From: an uncultured Brachyspira sp.
Lineage (GTDB): Bacteria; Spirochaetota; Brachyspiria; Brachyspirales; Brachyspiraceae
DNA: 40,641 nucleotides
Assembly: GCF_910578695.1 (NCBI RefSeq)
Contig: NZ_CAJTQJ010000019.1
Span: 1 to 40,641 of the forward strand
Reading direction: 5' to 3'
Below, in pieces: positions 33,016 through 40,641 of the stretch; the stretch's first letter is position 1, and each line of letters begins with the position of its first letter. The notes beneath the pieces are model-generated. The model did not search any database. It saw only the letters and a list, made by a program, of their open reading frames with translations, and was not told the DNA's origin. The translations under genes were made by a program, and so were the position numbers.

Positions 33016-33574
33016 ATGTTTGAGCCTAAACTTATTAATAGTTTAAATTCTATGGTTCAGAGTATGCCTGATAGGCTTATTATAAGATATATTGATAAAG
33101 TAAGTATTGCATATTTATTTGCTTCTCCAGATTCAAGAATAAAAATAATTACAACTCAAATAGTTTCAGCTTTTATAAATATATTTATACTTAATTTATA
33201 TATTACTATTTTATACATTGCTGTAAGCGAATCTATGTTTAAAATGGAACTTGATATATATAGTTAATATAATAATTGTTAATATTGGGTTTATGGTTTT
33301 ATTTTTTATCATATGTTTTTTAAGTTCTGTAAACTTTTCTTCTTCAGCTGTTTCTTTATGGTCTGGTTTAGGACTTTGTATATTATTTGTGCTTTTGCAG
33401 ATGATTTCAAGGGTGGGGGAGAAAGCAGAAATTTTTAAATATTTTAGTATTATAACTTTATTTAATCATTCTAAATACAGCGATAACTTAAATATGTTTT
33501 TATTAAAAAGCATTATATTATTTATAATTAAAATAGCAGCTAGTATATTATATATTATTATATTTAATAGATAA
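33016..33574 (+). pseudogene. Decayed ABC-2-type transporter permease
   Basis: Two overlapping frames resemble one permease. The first (33016-33267) begins MFEPKLINSLNSMVQSMPD and continues with YLFASPDSRIKIITTQIVS. The second (from about 33251) gives NIGFMVLFFIICFLSSV and VGEKAEIFKYFSIITLF, ending IIIFNR. A frameshift near 33250 separates them. The extracytoplasmic and membrane segments expected between MVQSMPD and IRYIDK appear deleted, and no ATPase gene is adjacent. The assignment rests on remembered ABC-2 permease patterns and is moderate. Confidence 0.6.
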
Positions 33575-33647
33575 TATATATAAGTTTGAATTTTATAAAT
33601 CTGCTGAATATTTTATATTTTACAGCAGATTTTTATAATTTTATAAT

Positions 33648-34880
33648 TTATCCTATACATTCGCAGAGTATTGATACAGCCTTTTCTAATTCTTTGTCTG
33701 TTATTGTAAGCGGAGGAAGAAGTCTTATTTTATTTTTAGCAGTCAGAGGAATAACGCCTTTTGATATGCATTTCTCAGCTATTTCTCTTGCATTTAATCC
33801 TTCTTTAAGACCTATCCCAAGCATTAAACCTATACCATCAACGCTTTCTACATTACTGAGTTTTATTAATTTATTTTTTATATATTTAGATTTTTTATTT
33901 ATTTCTTTTAATAAATCTTTATTTATTATATTTAATACTTCTAAAGCAGCAGCTGCAGCAATAGGATTAGCACCGAATGTAGAGCCATGATCTCCATTAA
34001 CAAATACACAAGAGCATTTTTTATTCATAAGCATTGCCCCTATAGGAATACCGCCGCCTAAACCTTTAGCCAATGTAGTAATATCAGCCTTAATTTCAAA
34101 ATGTTCAGAACATAAGAATTTTCCTGTTCTTCCTGCACCTGTCTGTACTTCATCAGCTATAAAAAGTATATCATTTTCTTCGCAGTATTTTTTTATTTTT
34201 TGTACATATTCTTTATCAAGCGGTATAACTCCTCCCTCTCCCTGAATAAATTCAATCATCAAAGCACATGCATTATCTTTTAATTTTTCTACAGTATCAT
34301 TATAATTATTAGCCTCTGCAAATGAAAATCCTTCTAAGAATGGAAAAAAGAAATTATGAAAAATTTCCTGTCCTGTAGCAGAAAGTGCAGCTAAAGTTCT
34401 GCCGTGAAATGAGTTTTTTAATGTTACTATTTTGTATCTTTTATAGTCTTTGTTATTATCAGCATATTTATTGAAAGAGTATTTTCTTGCACATTTTATT
34501 GCAGCTTCATTTGCTTCAGTGCCTGAATTACAGAAAAATACTTTATCATATTTTGTTATAGTGCATAGCTTTTTAGCTAAATCTATATAAGGCTTAGTGT
34601 AGTAAAGATTTGAAGTATGCTGCAAAGTTTTTAATTGATTAGCTGCAGCATTGATATAATTTTTGTTTCCGTATCCTATGCTATTAACTCCGATTCCGCT
34701 GCCTAAATCAATATACTCTTTTCCTTCAATATCTTTTAACTTTGCTCCTTTTCCAGATTCTAATAATAAATCAAATCTTGCATAAGTATCAGCAGTGTAT
34801 TTTTTACTATTATTAATATAATATTTTTTTAATTTTGATTTTTCATTGCTTTTATTATTTATCGTTTTTTTGCCAGCCAT
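33648..34880 (-). CDS. argD: Acetylornithine aminotransferase
   Basis: This PLP enzyme converts N-acetylglutamate semialdehyde and glutamate to N-acetylornithine, the fourth step of arginine synthesis. The 410-residue protein has the class III aminotransferase marks FCNSGTEANEAAIKCAR, NSFHGRTLAALSATGQ, ADEVQTGAGRTGKF (Asp243) and TLAKGLGGGIPIGA with the PLP lysine Lys272. A Lys-rich N-terminal extension of about 25 residues precedes the conserved part. It is the last gene of argCJBD, 15 bp after argB. Ornithine or succinylornithine aminotransferases are related, but the operon decides for ArgD. Confidence 0.95.
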   Translation of the reverse strand: MAGKKTINNKSNEKSKLKKYYINNSKKYTADTYARFDLLLESGKGAKLKDIEGKEYIDLGSGIGVNSIGYGNKNYINAAANQLKTLQHTSNLYYTKPYIDLAKKLCTITKYDKVFFCNSGTEANEAAIKCARKYSFNKYADNNKDYKRYKIVTLKNSFHGRTLAALSATGQEIFHNFFFPFLEGFSFAEANNYNDTVEKLKDNACALMIEFIQGEGGVIPLDKEYVQKIKKYCEENDILFIADEVQTGAGRTGKFLCSEHFEIKADITTLAKGLGGGIPIGAMLMNKKCSCVFVNGDHGSTFGANPIAAAAALEVLNIINKDLLKEINKKSKYIKNKLIKLSNVESVDGIGLMLGIGLKEGLNAREIAEKCISKGVIPLTAKNKIRLLPPLTITDKELEKAVSILCECIG

Positions 34881-34895
34881 TTTTTACTCCAAATT

Positions 34896-35762
34896 TTAAT
34901 CTTTATAAAACATAGTTCCTATACCTTCATCGGTAAACATTTCTATTAATAATGAATGGCATAATCTTCCGTCTATTATGAATACTTTTGATACGCCATT
35001 TTCAACTGCATCTATACAATGCTTAACTTTAGGTATCATTCCTCCTGATACAGTGCCGTCTTTTATAAGATTATTTATATCTTTAATATTAATTTGACTT
35101 ATTAATGTATTTTCATCATCTTTGTCTTTTAAAAGTCCGGGAGTGTCAGTCATATATATTAATGTTTCAGCTTTTAAACTCTCTGCTATTTTTGCAGCGG
35201 CAGTATCAGCATTGATATTATAAACATTTCCTTCACTGTCGCATCCTACAGTTGCAACTATTGGAATATATTTATTTTGTATAATTGTATCAAGCAAATC
35301 TGTGTCTACATAATCAACATCTCCTACGAATCCCAAATCAGCATCATCTTTATATTTACTTACTTTAAACATATTTCCGTCAATACCGCATATACCAAGA
35401 CATTTAGCTTTGCAGCTTTCAAGCGATGCAACTAATTCTTTATTAACTTTACCAGCAAGAACCATCTTTACTATTTCAGCAGTTTCTTTATCAGTGTATC
35501 TAAGTCCGTTTATAAACTTTGATTCTTTTCCTATTTTTTTAAGCATTGCAGTGATATCTTTTCCTCCGCCGTGAACAACTATAACTTTTATTCCTACAGT
35601 AGAAAGTAAAGCAACATCGCTCATAACTTTCTTTTTTAATTCAGGATTTTCCATAGCACTTCCGCCGTATTTGATTACAACAGTTTTTCCTGTATATTTT
35701 TGTATATAGGGCAATGCATGATTAAGTATAAATGCTTTATCTCTATTTGAAATATTATCCAT
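34896..35762 (-). CDS. argB: Acetylglutamate kinase
   Basis: This enzyme phosphorylates N-acetylglutamate to N-acetylglutamyl phosphate, the usual control point of the pathway. The 288-residue amino-acid-kinase-fold protein contains VVIKYGGSAMEN and VIVVHGGGKDITAML near the N-terminus (ATP and substrate sites). VSGGMIPKVKHCIDAVENGV lies near the C-terminus. An N-terminal helix (NRDKAFILNHALPYIQKYTGK) resembles the extension that mediates hexamer formation and arginine inhibition in other ArgB proteins. It lies 30 bp after argJ and 15 bp before argD. Confidence 0.95.
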   Translation of the reverse strand: MDNISNRDKAFILNHALPYIQKYTGKTVVIKYGGSAMENPELKKKVMSDVALLSTVGIKVIVVHGGGKDITAMLKKIGKESKFINGLRYTDKETAEIVKMVLAGKVNKELVASLESCKAKCLGICGIDGNMFKVSKYKDDADLGFVGDVDYVDTDLLDTIIQNKYIPIVATVGCDSEGNVYNINADTAAAKIAESLKAETLIYMTDTPGLLKDKDDENTLISQINIKDINNLIKDGTVSGGMIPKVKHCIDAVENGVSKVFIIDGRLCHSLLIEMFTDEGIGTMFYKD

Positions 35763-35792
35763 TTTATATTTTCCTTTTTGTTATAAATAATT

Positions 35793-37022
35793 TTAACTTC
35801 TGTATGAACCGTTAATTTTTACATAATCATAAGTTAAATCACAGCCCCAAGCTGAAGCATTGCTTTTGCCTGAGTTCATATTTATTGTAATTTTTATTTC
35901 ATCTTCTTTTAATATTTTTAAAGCTTCATCTTCATCAAACTCTATTCCGTATCCGTCTTTATAAACATTCATATCTCCGTATTTCGAGCCTACATTTATA
36001 GAAATTTTATTTATATCAAAATCCGCATCAGTATAGCCTATAGCACATGATATGCGTCCCCAATTCATATCGCATCCGAATATAGCAGCTTTTACTAAAT
36101 TTGAAGTTATTACAGATTTTGCTGTCTTTCTTGCTAATTCTAAATTTTCGGCATTAATCACATCGCATTCTATTAATTTTGTAGCACCCTCTCCGTCTTT
36201 TGCCATTTGCTTTGATAAATAAGTATTAATAGTATTTAATGCTTTACAAAATATTTTATAATTATCATCTTCTTTATCTATTAAAATATTTTCTGCCTCT
36301 CCGTTTGCAAGCACAACACACATATCATTTGTAGATGTATCTCCATCAACGCTTACCATATTATAAGTTGATTTTACATCTTCGCTTAAAGCCTTTTGAA
36401 GCATTTCGCTTGTGATATTGCAGTCTGTAGTTATAAATGCAAGCATTGTAGCCATATTAGGGTGAATCATACCGCTTCCTTTTGCTATTGCCCCAATATG
36501 AACTTTTTTTCCGTCTATTTCAAATTCATAAGCTGCTTCTTTCATAAATGTATCAGTTGTCATTATTGCCTCTGCAGCATTTTGGGCATTCTCGAAAGAA
36601 TTATTTGCATTATCTATTAACTTTTTTATATTTTTTTGTATAGGCTCTATAGGAAGAGGTATTCCTATAACACCTGTAGAAGCAACTGCAACATCTTTTT
36701 CATCAATTGCTAATATATCAGCGGTAAGTCTGCACATTTCTTTTGCTTTATCAATACCGTCTTTATTGCATGTATTGGCATTTCCTGAATTACATATAAC
36801 AGCTTTTGCCTTTCCGTTTTTTAAATGTTCTTTGCTTACTATAATATTTGCTCCGCATACTTTATTTTGAGTATATACTGCCCCTACAGAGCATAAGCTT
36901 TTACTGTAAATTACTGCTAAGTCTTTTTTATCTGTATTTGTTTTTATTCCTGAATGCATTCCATTAGCTAAGAAGCCTTTAGCTGCACATATTCCGCCTT
37001 CAATTTGCTTTAAATTACTCAT
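35793..37022 (-). CDS. argJ: Bifunctional glutamate N-acetyltransferase / ornithine acetyltransferase
   Basis: ArgJ moves the acetyl group from N-acetylornithine to glutamate, closing the acetyl cycle. The 409-residue proenzyme cuts itself at Ala191-Thr192 in KGSGMIHPNMATML, making alpha and beta chains with Thr192 as nucleophile. EGATK and the C-terminal AWGCDLTYDYVKINGSYRS are also present. I chose the start at 37022 (MSNLKQIEGG) because AGGAG (CTCCT at 37033-37037) lies 10 nt upstream. The longer frame to 37052 would contain that site. Whether it also uses acetyl-CoA (bifunctional) cannot be read from sequence; no argA was seen in the window. Confidence 0.94.
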   Translation of the reverse strand: MSNLKQIEGGICAAKGFLANGMHSGIKTNTDKKDLAVIYSKSLCSVGAVYTQNKVCGANIIVSKEHLKNGKAKAVICNSGNANTCNKDGIDKAKEMCRLTADILAIDEKDVAVASTGVIGIPLPIEPIQKNIKKLIDNANNSFENAQNAAEAIMTTDTFMKEAAYEFEIDGKKVHIGAIAKGSGMIHPNMATMLAFITTDCNITSEMLQKALSEDVKSTYNMVSVDGDTSTNDMCVVLANGEAENILIDKEDDNYKIFCKALNTINTYLSKQMAKDGEGATKLIECDVINAENLELARKTAKSVITSNLVKAAIFGCDMNWGRISCAIGYTDADFDINKISINVGSKYGDMNVYKDGYGIEFDEDEALKILKEDEIKITINMNSGKSNASAWGCDLTYDYVKINGSYRS

Positions 37023-37078
37023 CTGTATAAATCTCCTATTATTGTTATGCATATTATTATAATATAAAATTGATTTAA

Positions 37079-37230
37079 TTAAAAAGCGGGAGGTATCATA
37101 TTTAATCCCTCATCTTTTATTATTGCTAATAAAAATTGTTCGCATTAAGTGTCTGCTAAGTGAACTTAGCCGACGCTCACAATTTTTATTGCTTAAAAAG
37201 CAGGAGGTATCATATTTAATCCCTCATCTT
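37079..37230. repeat. Hairpin element flanked by a 38-bp duplication of the argC 3' end
   Basis: Positions 37079-37116 and 37193-37230 are direct copies of 38 bp with one difference (37088 G versus 37202 A, synonymous). Both encode the last residues of ArgC, DEGLNMIPPAF and stop, on the minus strand. The 76 bp between them form a long hairpin: AATAAAAATTGT pairs with ACAATTTTTATT, and GTCTGCTAAGT with ACTTAGCCGAC around a GA loop. It lies between argC and argJ. Related arms occur at 43-59 and 25744-25762. It may be a small mobile or REP-like element that duplicated its target. Confidence 0.8.
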
Positions 37231-38251
37231 CTTTTAAACCTAATGCTATATTCATATTTTGTATTGCCTGTCCTGCAGCTCCTTTTACCATATTATCAAT
37301 TACTGATACTATTATTAATTTATTATTTCTGCTGTCTATATGCAAAGATATATCGCAGTAATTTGAGTATTTGACATATTTTAAATTTGCTGTTTCTCCT
37401 ATATTTAATACTCTTATAAATTTTGAATCTTTATAAAACTTTTTATATGAATTATGTATATCTTCTAATTTGATATTTTTATTTTCTAATTTAGAATATA
37501 TTGTTGAAACTATTCCTCTGTTTAATGGAAGCAAATGCGGTACAAAAGTAACTTTTATATCATCGCCGTATATATTTGATAATGTCTGTTCTATTTCGGG
37601 TGTATGTCTATGCTCAGCAATTTTATACGGAGAGAAAGCTTCATTACATTCTGTATAATGGGTATTTAATTTTAATTCTCTGCCTGCTCCTGTTGCTCCT
37701 GATTTTGAATCAATTATAATATCATCTTTCATTATTAATTTATTTACTAATGCAGGTGCAAGTCCCAAGCATATAGAAGTAGGGTAGCAGCCCGGATTTC
37801 CTATAATCTTTGCATTTTTTAATTCTTTTTTATTATATATATTATCATATTTAATTATTTCAGGTATTGAATATACTGCTTCCTTATGAAGATTTTTATA
37901 TTTATATTCTTTATCATAATAATTTTTATAATCTTCTTCATTATTAAGTCTGAAATCAGCACCTAAATCTATGAATAAAATATTTTTTTCAAAACATTTA
38001 TTTGCAATATCATCGCTTAATCCTGCAGGCAATGATGCAAATACAACATCAGTATCTTCAAATATTTCATTTTCATCTATTAATAATTTATCTAAATTTT
38101 TGTTTAAATTAGGATATACTTCATTTATATTTTTTCCTGCAAAACTTTTTGAGGAAAGATTTTTTAATTCTACTTTACTATGAGACAGCAGCAGTCTGAT
38201 TAATTCTAATCCTGCATATCCTGTTGCACCTATAACAGATACTCTTATCAT
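37193..38251 (-). CDS. argC: N-acetyl-gamma-glutamyl-phosphate reductase
   Basis: This enzyme reduces N-acetylglutamyl phosphate to the semialdehyde with NADPH. The 352-residue protein starts MIRVSVIGATGYAGLELIRL (dinucleotide-binding loop G-x-T-G-Y-x-G). It carries the catalytic cysteine Cys155 in GNPGCYPTS, with the usual KSGATGAGR and VPHLLPLNRG segments. I chose the ATG at 38251 because AGGAG is about 8 nt upstream; a GTG at 38260 is in frame but too close. It is the first structural gene of argCJBD and is preceded by a long leader with its own small peptide. Its last codons are duplicated downstream. Confidence 0.95.
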   Translation of the reverse strand: MIRVSVIGATGYAGLELIRLLLSHSKVELKNLSSKSFAGKNINEVYPNLNKNLDKLLIDENEIFEDTDVVFASLPAGLSDDIANKCFEKNILFIDLGADFRLNNEEDYKNYYDKEYKYKNLHKEAVYSIPEIIKYDNIYNKKELKNAKIIGNPGCYPTSICLGLAPALVNKLIMKDDIIIDSKSGATGAGRELKLNTHYTECNEAFSPYKIAEHRHTPEIEQTLSNIYGDDIKVTFVPHLLPLNRGIVSTIYSKLENKNIKLEDIHNSYKKFYKDSKFIRVLNIGETANLKYVKYSNYCDISLHIDSRNNKLIIVSVIDNMVKGAAGQAIQNMNIALGLKEDEGLNMIPPAF

Positions 38252-38339
38252 ATAAAACACTCCTATAATAATTTAAAATGATACCATAAAAAGAATAATA
38301 TTTAATTTGCTTAAGAAATATAAAGAATAAAATAGAGGC

Positions 38340-38387
38340 TTAACGCCTTGAAAGATTATTTTTGATATAAAAACTGATATTATACAT
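38340..38387 (-). CDS. Arginine-operon leader peptide candidate (15 residues, ends Arg-Arg)
   Basis: On the minus strand the argC leader contains a 15-codon frame, MYNISFYIKNNLSRR and TAA, with AGGA (38400-38397) spaced 9 nt before its ATG. The last two codons are AGG and CGT, both uncommon in this genome, where AGA is usual. The sequence AGGC-GTTAA-GCCT (38348-38336) makes a small hairpin over the Arg codons and stop. A ribosome pausing there for lack of charged arginyl-tRNA, or at the stop, could change leader folding. The frame and ribosome site are seen; regulation is inferred. Confidence 0.5.
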   Translation of the reverse strand: MYNISFYIKNNLSRR

Positions 38388-38425
38388 TTTTATTTTTCCT
38401 AAAAACTGTTTAATATTTGCATACT

Positions 38426-38453
38426 ATTGTACTATGAATAATAAAAAAGTCAA
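38426..38453 (-). promoter_or_regulatory. Promoter of argCJBD
   Basis: On the minus strand TTGACT (38453-38448), 16 bp, TACAAT (38431-38426). Transcription would begin near 38419, leaving about 170 nt of leader before argC. The -35 lies only 40 bp after the stop of the upstream membrane protein gene. Confidence 0.65.
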
Positions 38454-38492
38454 GGATTTTTTTAATAACTTTTTGGAGTTTTTGGGCATTTT

Positions 38493-40583
38493 CTATTTTT
38501 TAGTTAGATAATATATTTTTATGCCGTATAATAGTTCACCGCAGTAATTAAAATTGTAGCTTTTAAAAAAATTATTGCTGTATATTGAATTATAGTTTGT
38601 ATTAATAAAAAAATAAAAATCGTTATCAGATATATAATTTGAAAAATCTGATTCATTTGTTATTACAGTGCAGTATGAATTCGTATTTATATAGTTTATA
38701 TATTGTACAGGAAGCATTTTATTATAAAAATATATATTGCTATTATTGTCAAATGCTAGATTTTTATCAGATTTTTCAAAATAATTGTCATAACTATTAA
38801 ATCTATTTTCAGTAAGTATATTTGATAGAAATGTAATAGATAAATATATTAAGACTAAAGTTCTTATTATTTTATTACTTTGTATTAATGCTATTATAAT
38901 TGGAATTATAAATAATATAAGAATATAGCTGCTTCCTGAATATCTAGCTGCATTATACGGAGATATTATACTAGATATAACAGAATAAATTAATGCAGAT
39001 ATAAAAATAAAAATCATTATCTTATATTTATCATTAGAAATTATAGTTTTTGTTATTTTAAACTTTTGTAATATTATTGCTGCTATTAATAATACTATTA
39101 CTATATGTAATATGTCGCAAAATATAAGTTTATTAAAAAAGTCTGGTAAATTAATTGGTAATTTTATGCTGTTAGAAGCTCTATTTCCTGCATTTAATAA
39201 AGTATCAAAGAATTTCATATATAATAATTGCGATAAAAATAATGCTGATATAAATGATGCAGCATAATATAATATTATTTTATAGCTGTTTATTTCAAGT
39301 AATGGTTTAATAAAAGTTATATTTTTTTTATTAATATAGCTAATACAATAATTAATAAATAACATTGCAGATAATATAAGAATAAATAACATAGAAGAAT
39401 ATAATGTTAAATATGATATTGATGCTATAATTGTAGTCAATATGAAATTTTTTACAGAATAGTTATTGTTATAAATAGTATTCAATACAATAAAAGTTAT
39501 AACTACAAAAAAAGTTTCCTGCATTTGATATGGTCTTAAAAACATAGAAAAACTTACAGACATCTCTGATATAGAGAAGATTAGAATTAAAGGTAATATT
39601 ATTTCTCTATTATTTCCGAATATAAGTTTCAAAATCTTGTATATAAATATAAATGATATTATATAAAATATACAATTTAATATAGTTCCTGTGATTATCA
39701 TATTTTTTATTGTATATGCTTCTCTGCCTATAAATGCTGTTCTTAATAATATATAATAAATATTTGATATAAATGAATCTTTAGAATCTTTATATAGTTC
39801 CTTTATATCTAAAAGTGCATCTTTTAAAGTTTTATCATTAAATCCAATATCTTTTATAATGTCAAAACCTACAATTTTATTATATTTATTAGCATTACTA
39901 AAATATTGTGAGCGGTTAGAACTTATTATGCTATAATATTCATCACCATGCATCATATCTTGTCTGCTAGCCCAGTATATTCTTATAAAAATGGAAAATA
40001 CCGCTATGATAATAAGTAATAAAAAATATATTTTATCATTAATTATTTTATAATATTTCAGCATTATAAATAACGAAATAATAATTAAAAATGAAATTAA
40101 ATAAATTATTAATGAATATTTAATTTTTAATGTATAATTAACATTATCAATTTTTTCAAAATCTATTATTTTATCAGAAATTAAATTACCAAAAGGACTG
40201 CCGTTTTTATCCATATTAATTTCTTTAATGAAAGAATTATCTTGTAAGACTTTATTAGTATCAATATAAACTCCGTAAATATCGCTATGTCTGAATATTT
40301 TACTGTAATATTTTAATTTAAAACCATAATTATAATTTGTAATTGCCTCATTTGTAAATATATAATTAATTAAAGCATTATTATCTAACTGATTATCTAT
40401 AGTGAATAATTTTTTAGTTTCTTCGATATCTAAATTATTTAATTCTAAAGTTTGATTAATATGAATTTCATCAAATTTAAATTCGCTTAAATATCCTTTT
40501 CTAGTTTTATTTCCTAATATAGAGAGTATTATTAAAGCTAAAGTATAAATTATAATAAAAGATATACATATTTTACTCTTCAT
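38493..40583 (-). CDS. Large polytopic membrane protein, GT-C (GT39/ArnT-like) glycosyltransferase candidate
   Basis: This protein of about 696 residues has a single N-terminal helix, a soluble domain of about 150 residues, then roughly 11 hydrophobic helices and a C-terminal soluble tail. The first loop after the second helix contains RQDMMHGDEYYSI, the acidic D-E type motif of GT-C enzymes that use polyprenyl-linked sugars; FLRPYQMQE in a later loop fits too. A function in envelope glycosylation is inferred; the acceptor is unknown. I chose the ATG at 40583 (MKSKICISF) because GGAG is 7 nt upstream; the frame to 40619 adds 12 residues without support. It is upstream of, but not clearly part of, the arg operon. 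Confidence 0.7.
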   Translation of the reverse strand: MKSKICISFIIIYTLALIILSILGNKTRKGYLSEFKFDEIHINQTLELNNLDIEETKKLFTIDNQLDNNALINYIFTNEAITNYNYGFKLKYYSKIFRHSDIYGVYIDTNKVLQDNSFIKEINMDKNGSPFGNLISDKIIDFEKIDNVNYTLKIKYSLIIYLISFLIIISLFIMLKYYKIINDKIYFLLLIIIAVFSIFIRIYWASRQDMMHGDEYYSIISSNRSQYFSNANKYNKIVGFDIIKDIGFNDKTLKDALLDIKELYKDSKDSFISNIYYILLRTAFIGREAYTIKNMIITGTILNCIFYIISFIFIYKILKLIFGNNREIILPLILIFSISEMSVSFSMFLRPYQMQETFFVVITFIVLNTIYNNNYSVKNFILTTIIASISYLTLYSSMLFILILSAMLFINYCISYINKKNITFIKPLLEINSYKIILYYAASFISALFLSQLLYMKFFDTLLNAGNRASNSIKLPINLPDFFNKLIFCDILHIVIVLLIAAIILQKFKITKTIISNDKYKIMIFIFISALIYSVISSIISPYNAARYSGSSYILILFIIPIIIALIQSNKIIRTLVLIYLSITFLSNILTENRFNSYDNYFEKSDKNLAFDNNSNIYFYNKMLPVQYINYINTNSYCTVITNESDFSNYISDNDFYFFINTNYNSIYSNNFFKSYNFNYCGELLYGIKIYYLTKK

Positions 40584-40641
40584 ATATAAACTCCATAGTA
40601 TTCTACTATTAAAATACAAATAAAAAAATTAATATTATTCT

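Noticed and set aside
33586..33990. 134-codon plus-strand open frame
   Set aside because: It is antisense to the conserved 3' part of argD and has no ribosome site or recognisable domain.

Overview
The window looks like chromosome of an intestinal spirochaete of the genus Brachyspira. The DNA is very AT-rich, and one gene encodes a FlaB-type flagellin with a sigma-28-like promoter. Other genes are of kinds common in that genus: a giant BadF/HgdB-type activase-dehydratase, a PD-(D/E)XK (Rpn-like) transposase fragment, paired lipoprotein and outer-membrane genes, and a selenium-type YedE. The genus is inferred from these families and from composition; species cannot be decided. Most genes are housekeeping or transport. 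The accessory parts are about 14.5-20 kb, 21.5-22.2 kb and 26.7-33.6 kb.

Layout. 0.4-2.8 kb: a metal-sensing ArsR/SmtB repressor, with a palindromic operator over its promoter, overlaps a Zn/Cd/Pb P1B-type ATPase. 2.8-6.7 kb (minus strand): an MFS transporter, rpiB, a TusA-like protein and YedE. 6.8-12.5 kb (plus strand): a DUF2262-like protein, a PanD homologue lacking several catalytic residues, and a 1434-residue activase/dehydratase fusion. 12.8-13.5 kb: a small protein and a Cys4/sigma-region-4-like regulator, whose first ribosome binding site lies inside a 34-bp palindrome. 13.6-14.5 kb: flaB.

The accessory region from 15.3 kb starts with a three-gene cassette: a HEPN-like protein, an unrecognised protein with an acidic tail ending in Ala-Ala, and a SecB-like chaperone. 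Its composition resembles a toxin-antitoxin-chaperone module and is the best candidate here for an undescribed system. A decayed hicBA pair follows, then two tandem lipoprotein genes, an outer-membrane barrel candidate, an isolated 51-residue gene with its own promoter and terminator, and a MATE exporter. 22.2-26.6 kb (minus strand): a 1139-residue DUF4132 protein and a carboxymuconolactone-decarboxylase-family protein.

26.7-29.4 kb carries a GtrB-like glycosyltransferase and a multispanning GT-C-type protein. They are preceded by eight perfect copies of GACATCA inside a 47-codon leader frame. The leader stop overlaps the glycosyltransferase start only at this repeat number modulo 3, so this looks like a phase-variable surface-glycosylation switch. 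29.5-32.2 kb (minus strand): a radical SAM protein, thpR and a secreted protein. 32.4-33.6 kb: a truncated Rpn-type gene and a decayed ABC-2 permease.

33.6-38.3 kb (minus strand) is argCJBD, which makes ornithine from glutamate by the acetyl-recycling route. Its roughly 170-nt leader encodes a 15-residue peptide ending Arg-Arg-stop, a plausible arginine-sensing leader peptide. Between argC and argJ sits a hairpin element flanked by a 38-bp duplication of the argC 3' end. The window ends with a large membrane glycosyltransferase candidate on the minus strand.

No tRNA, rRNA, CRISPR array or complete insertion sequence was seen.
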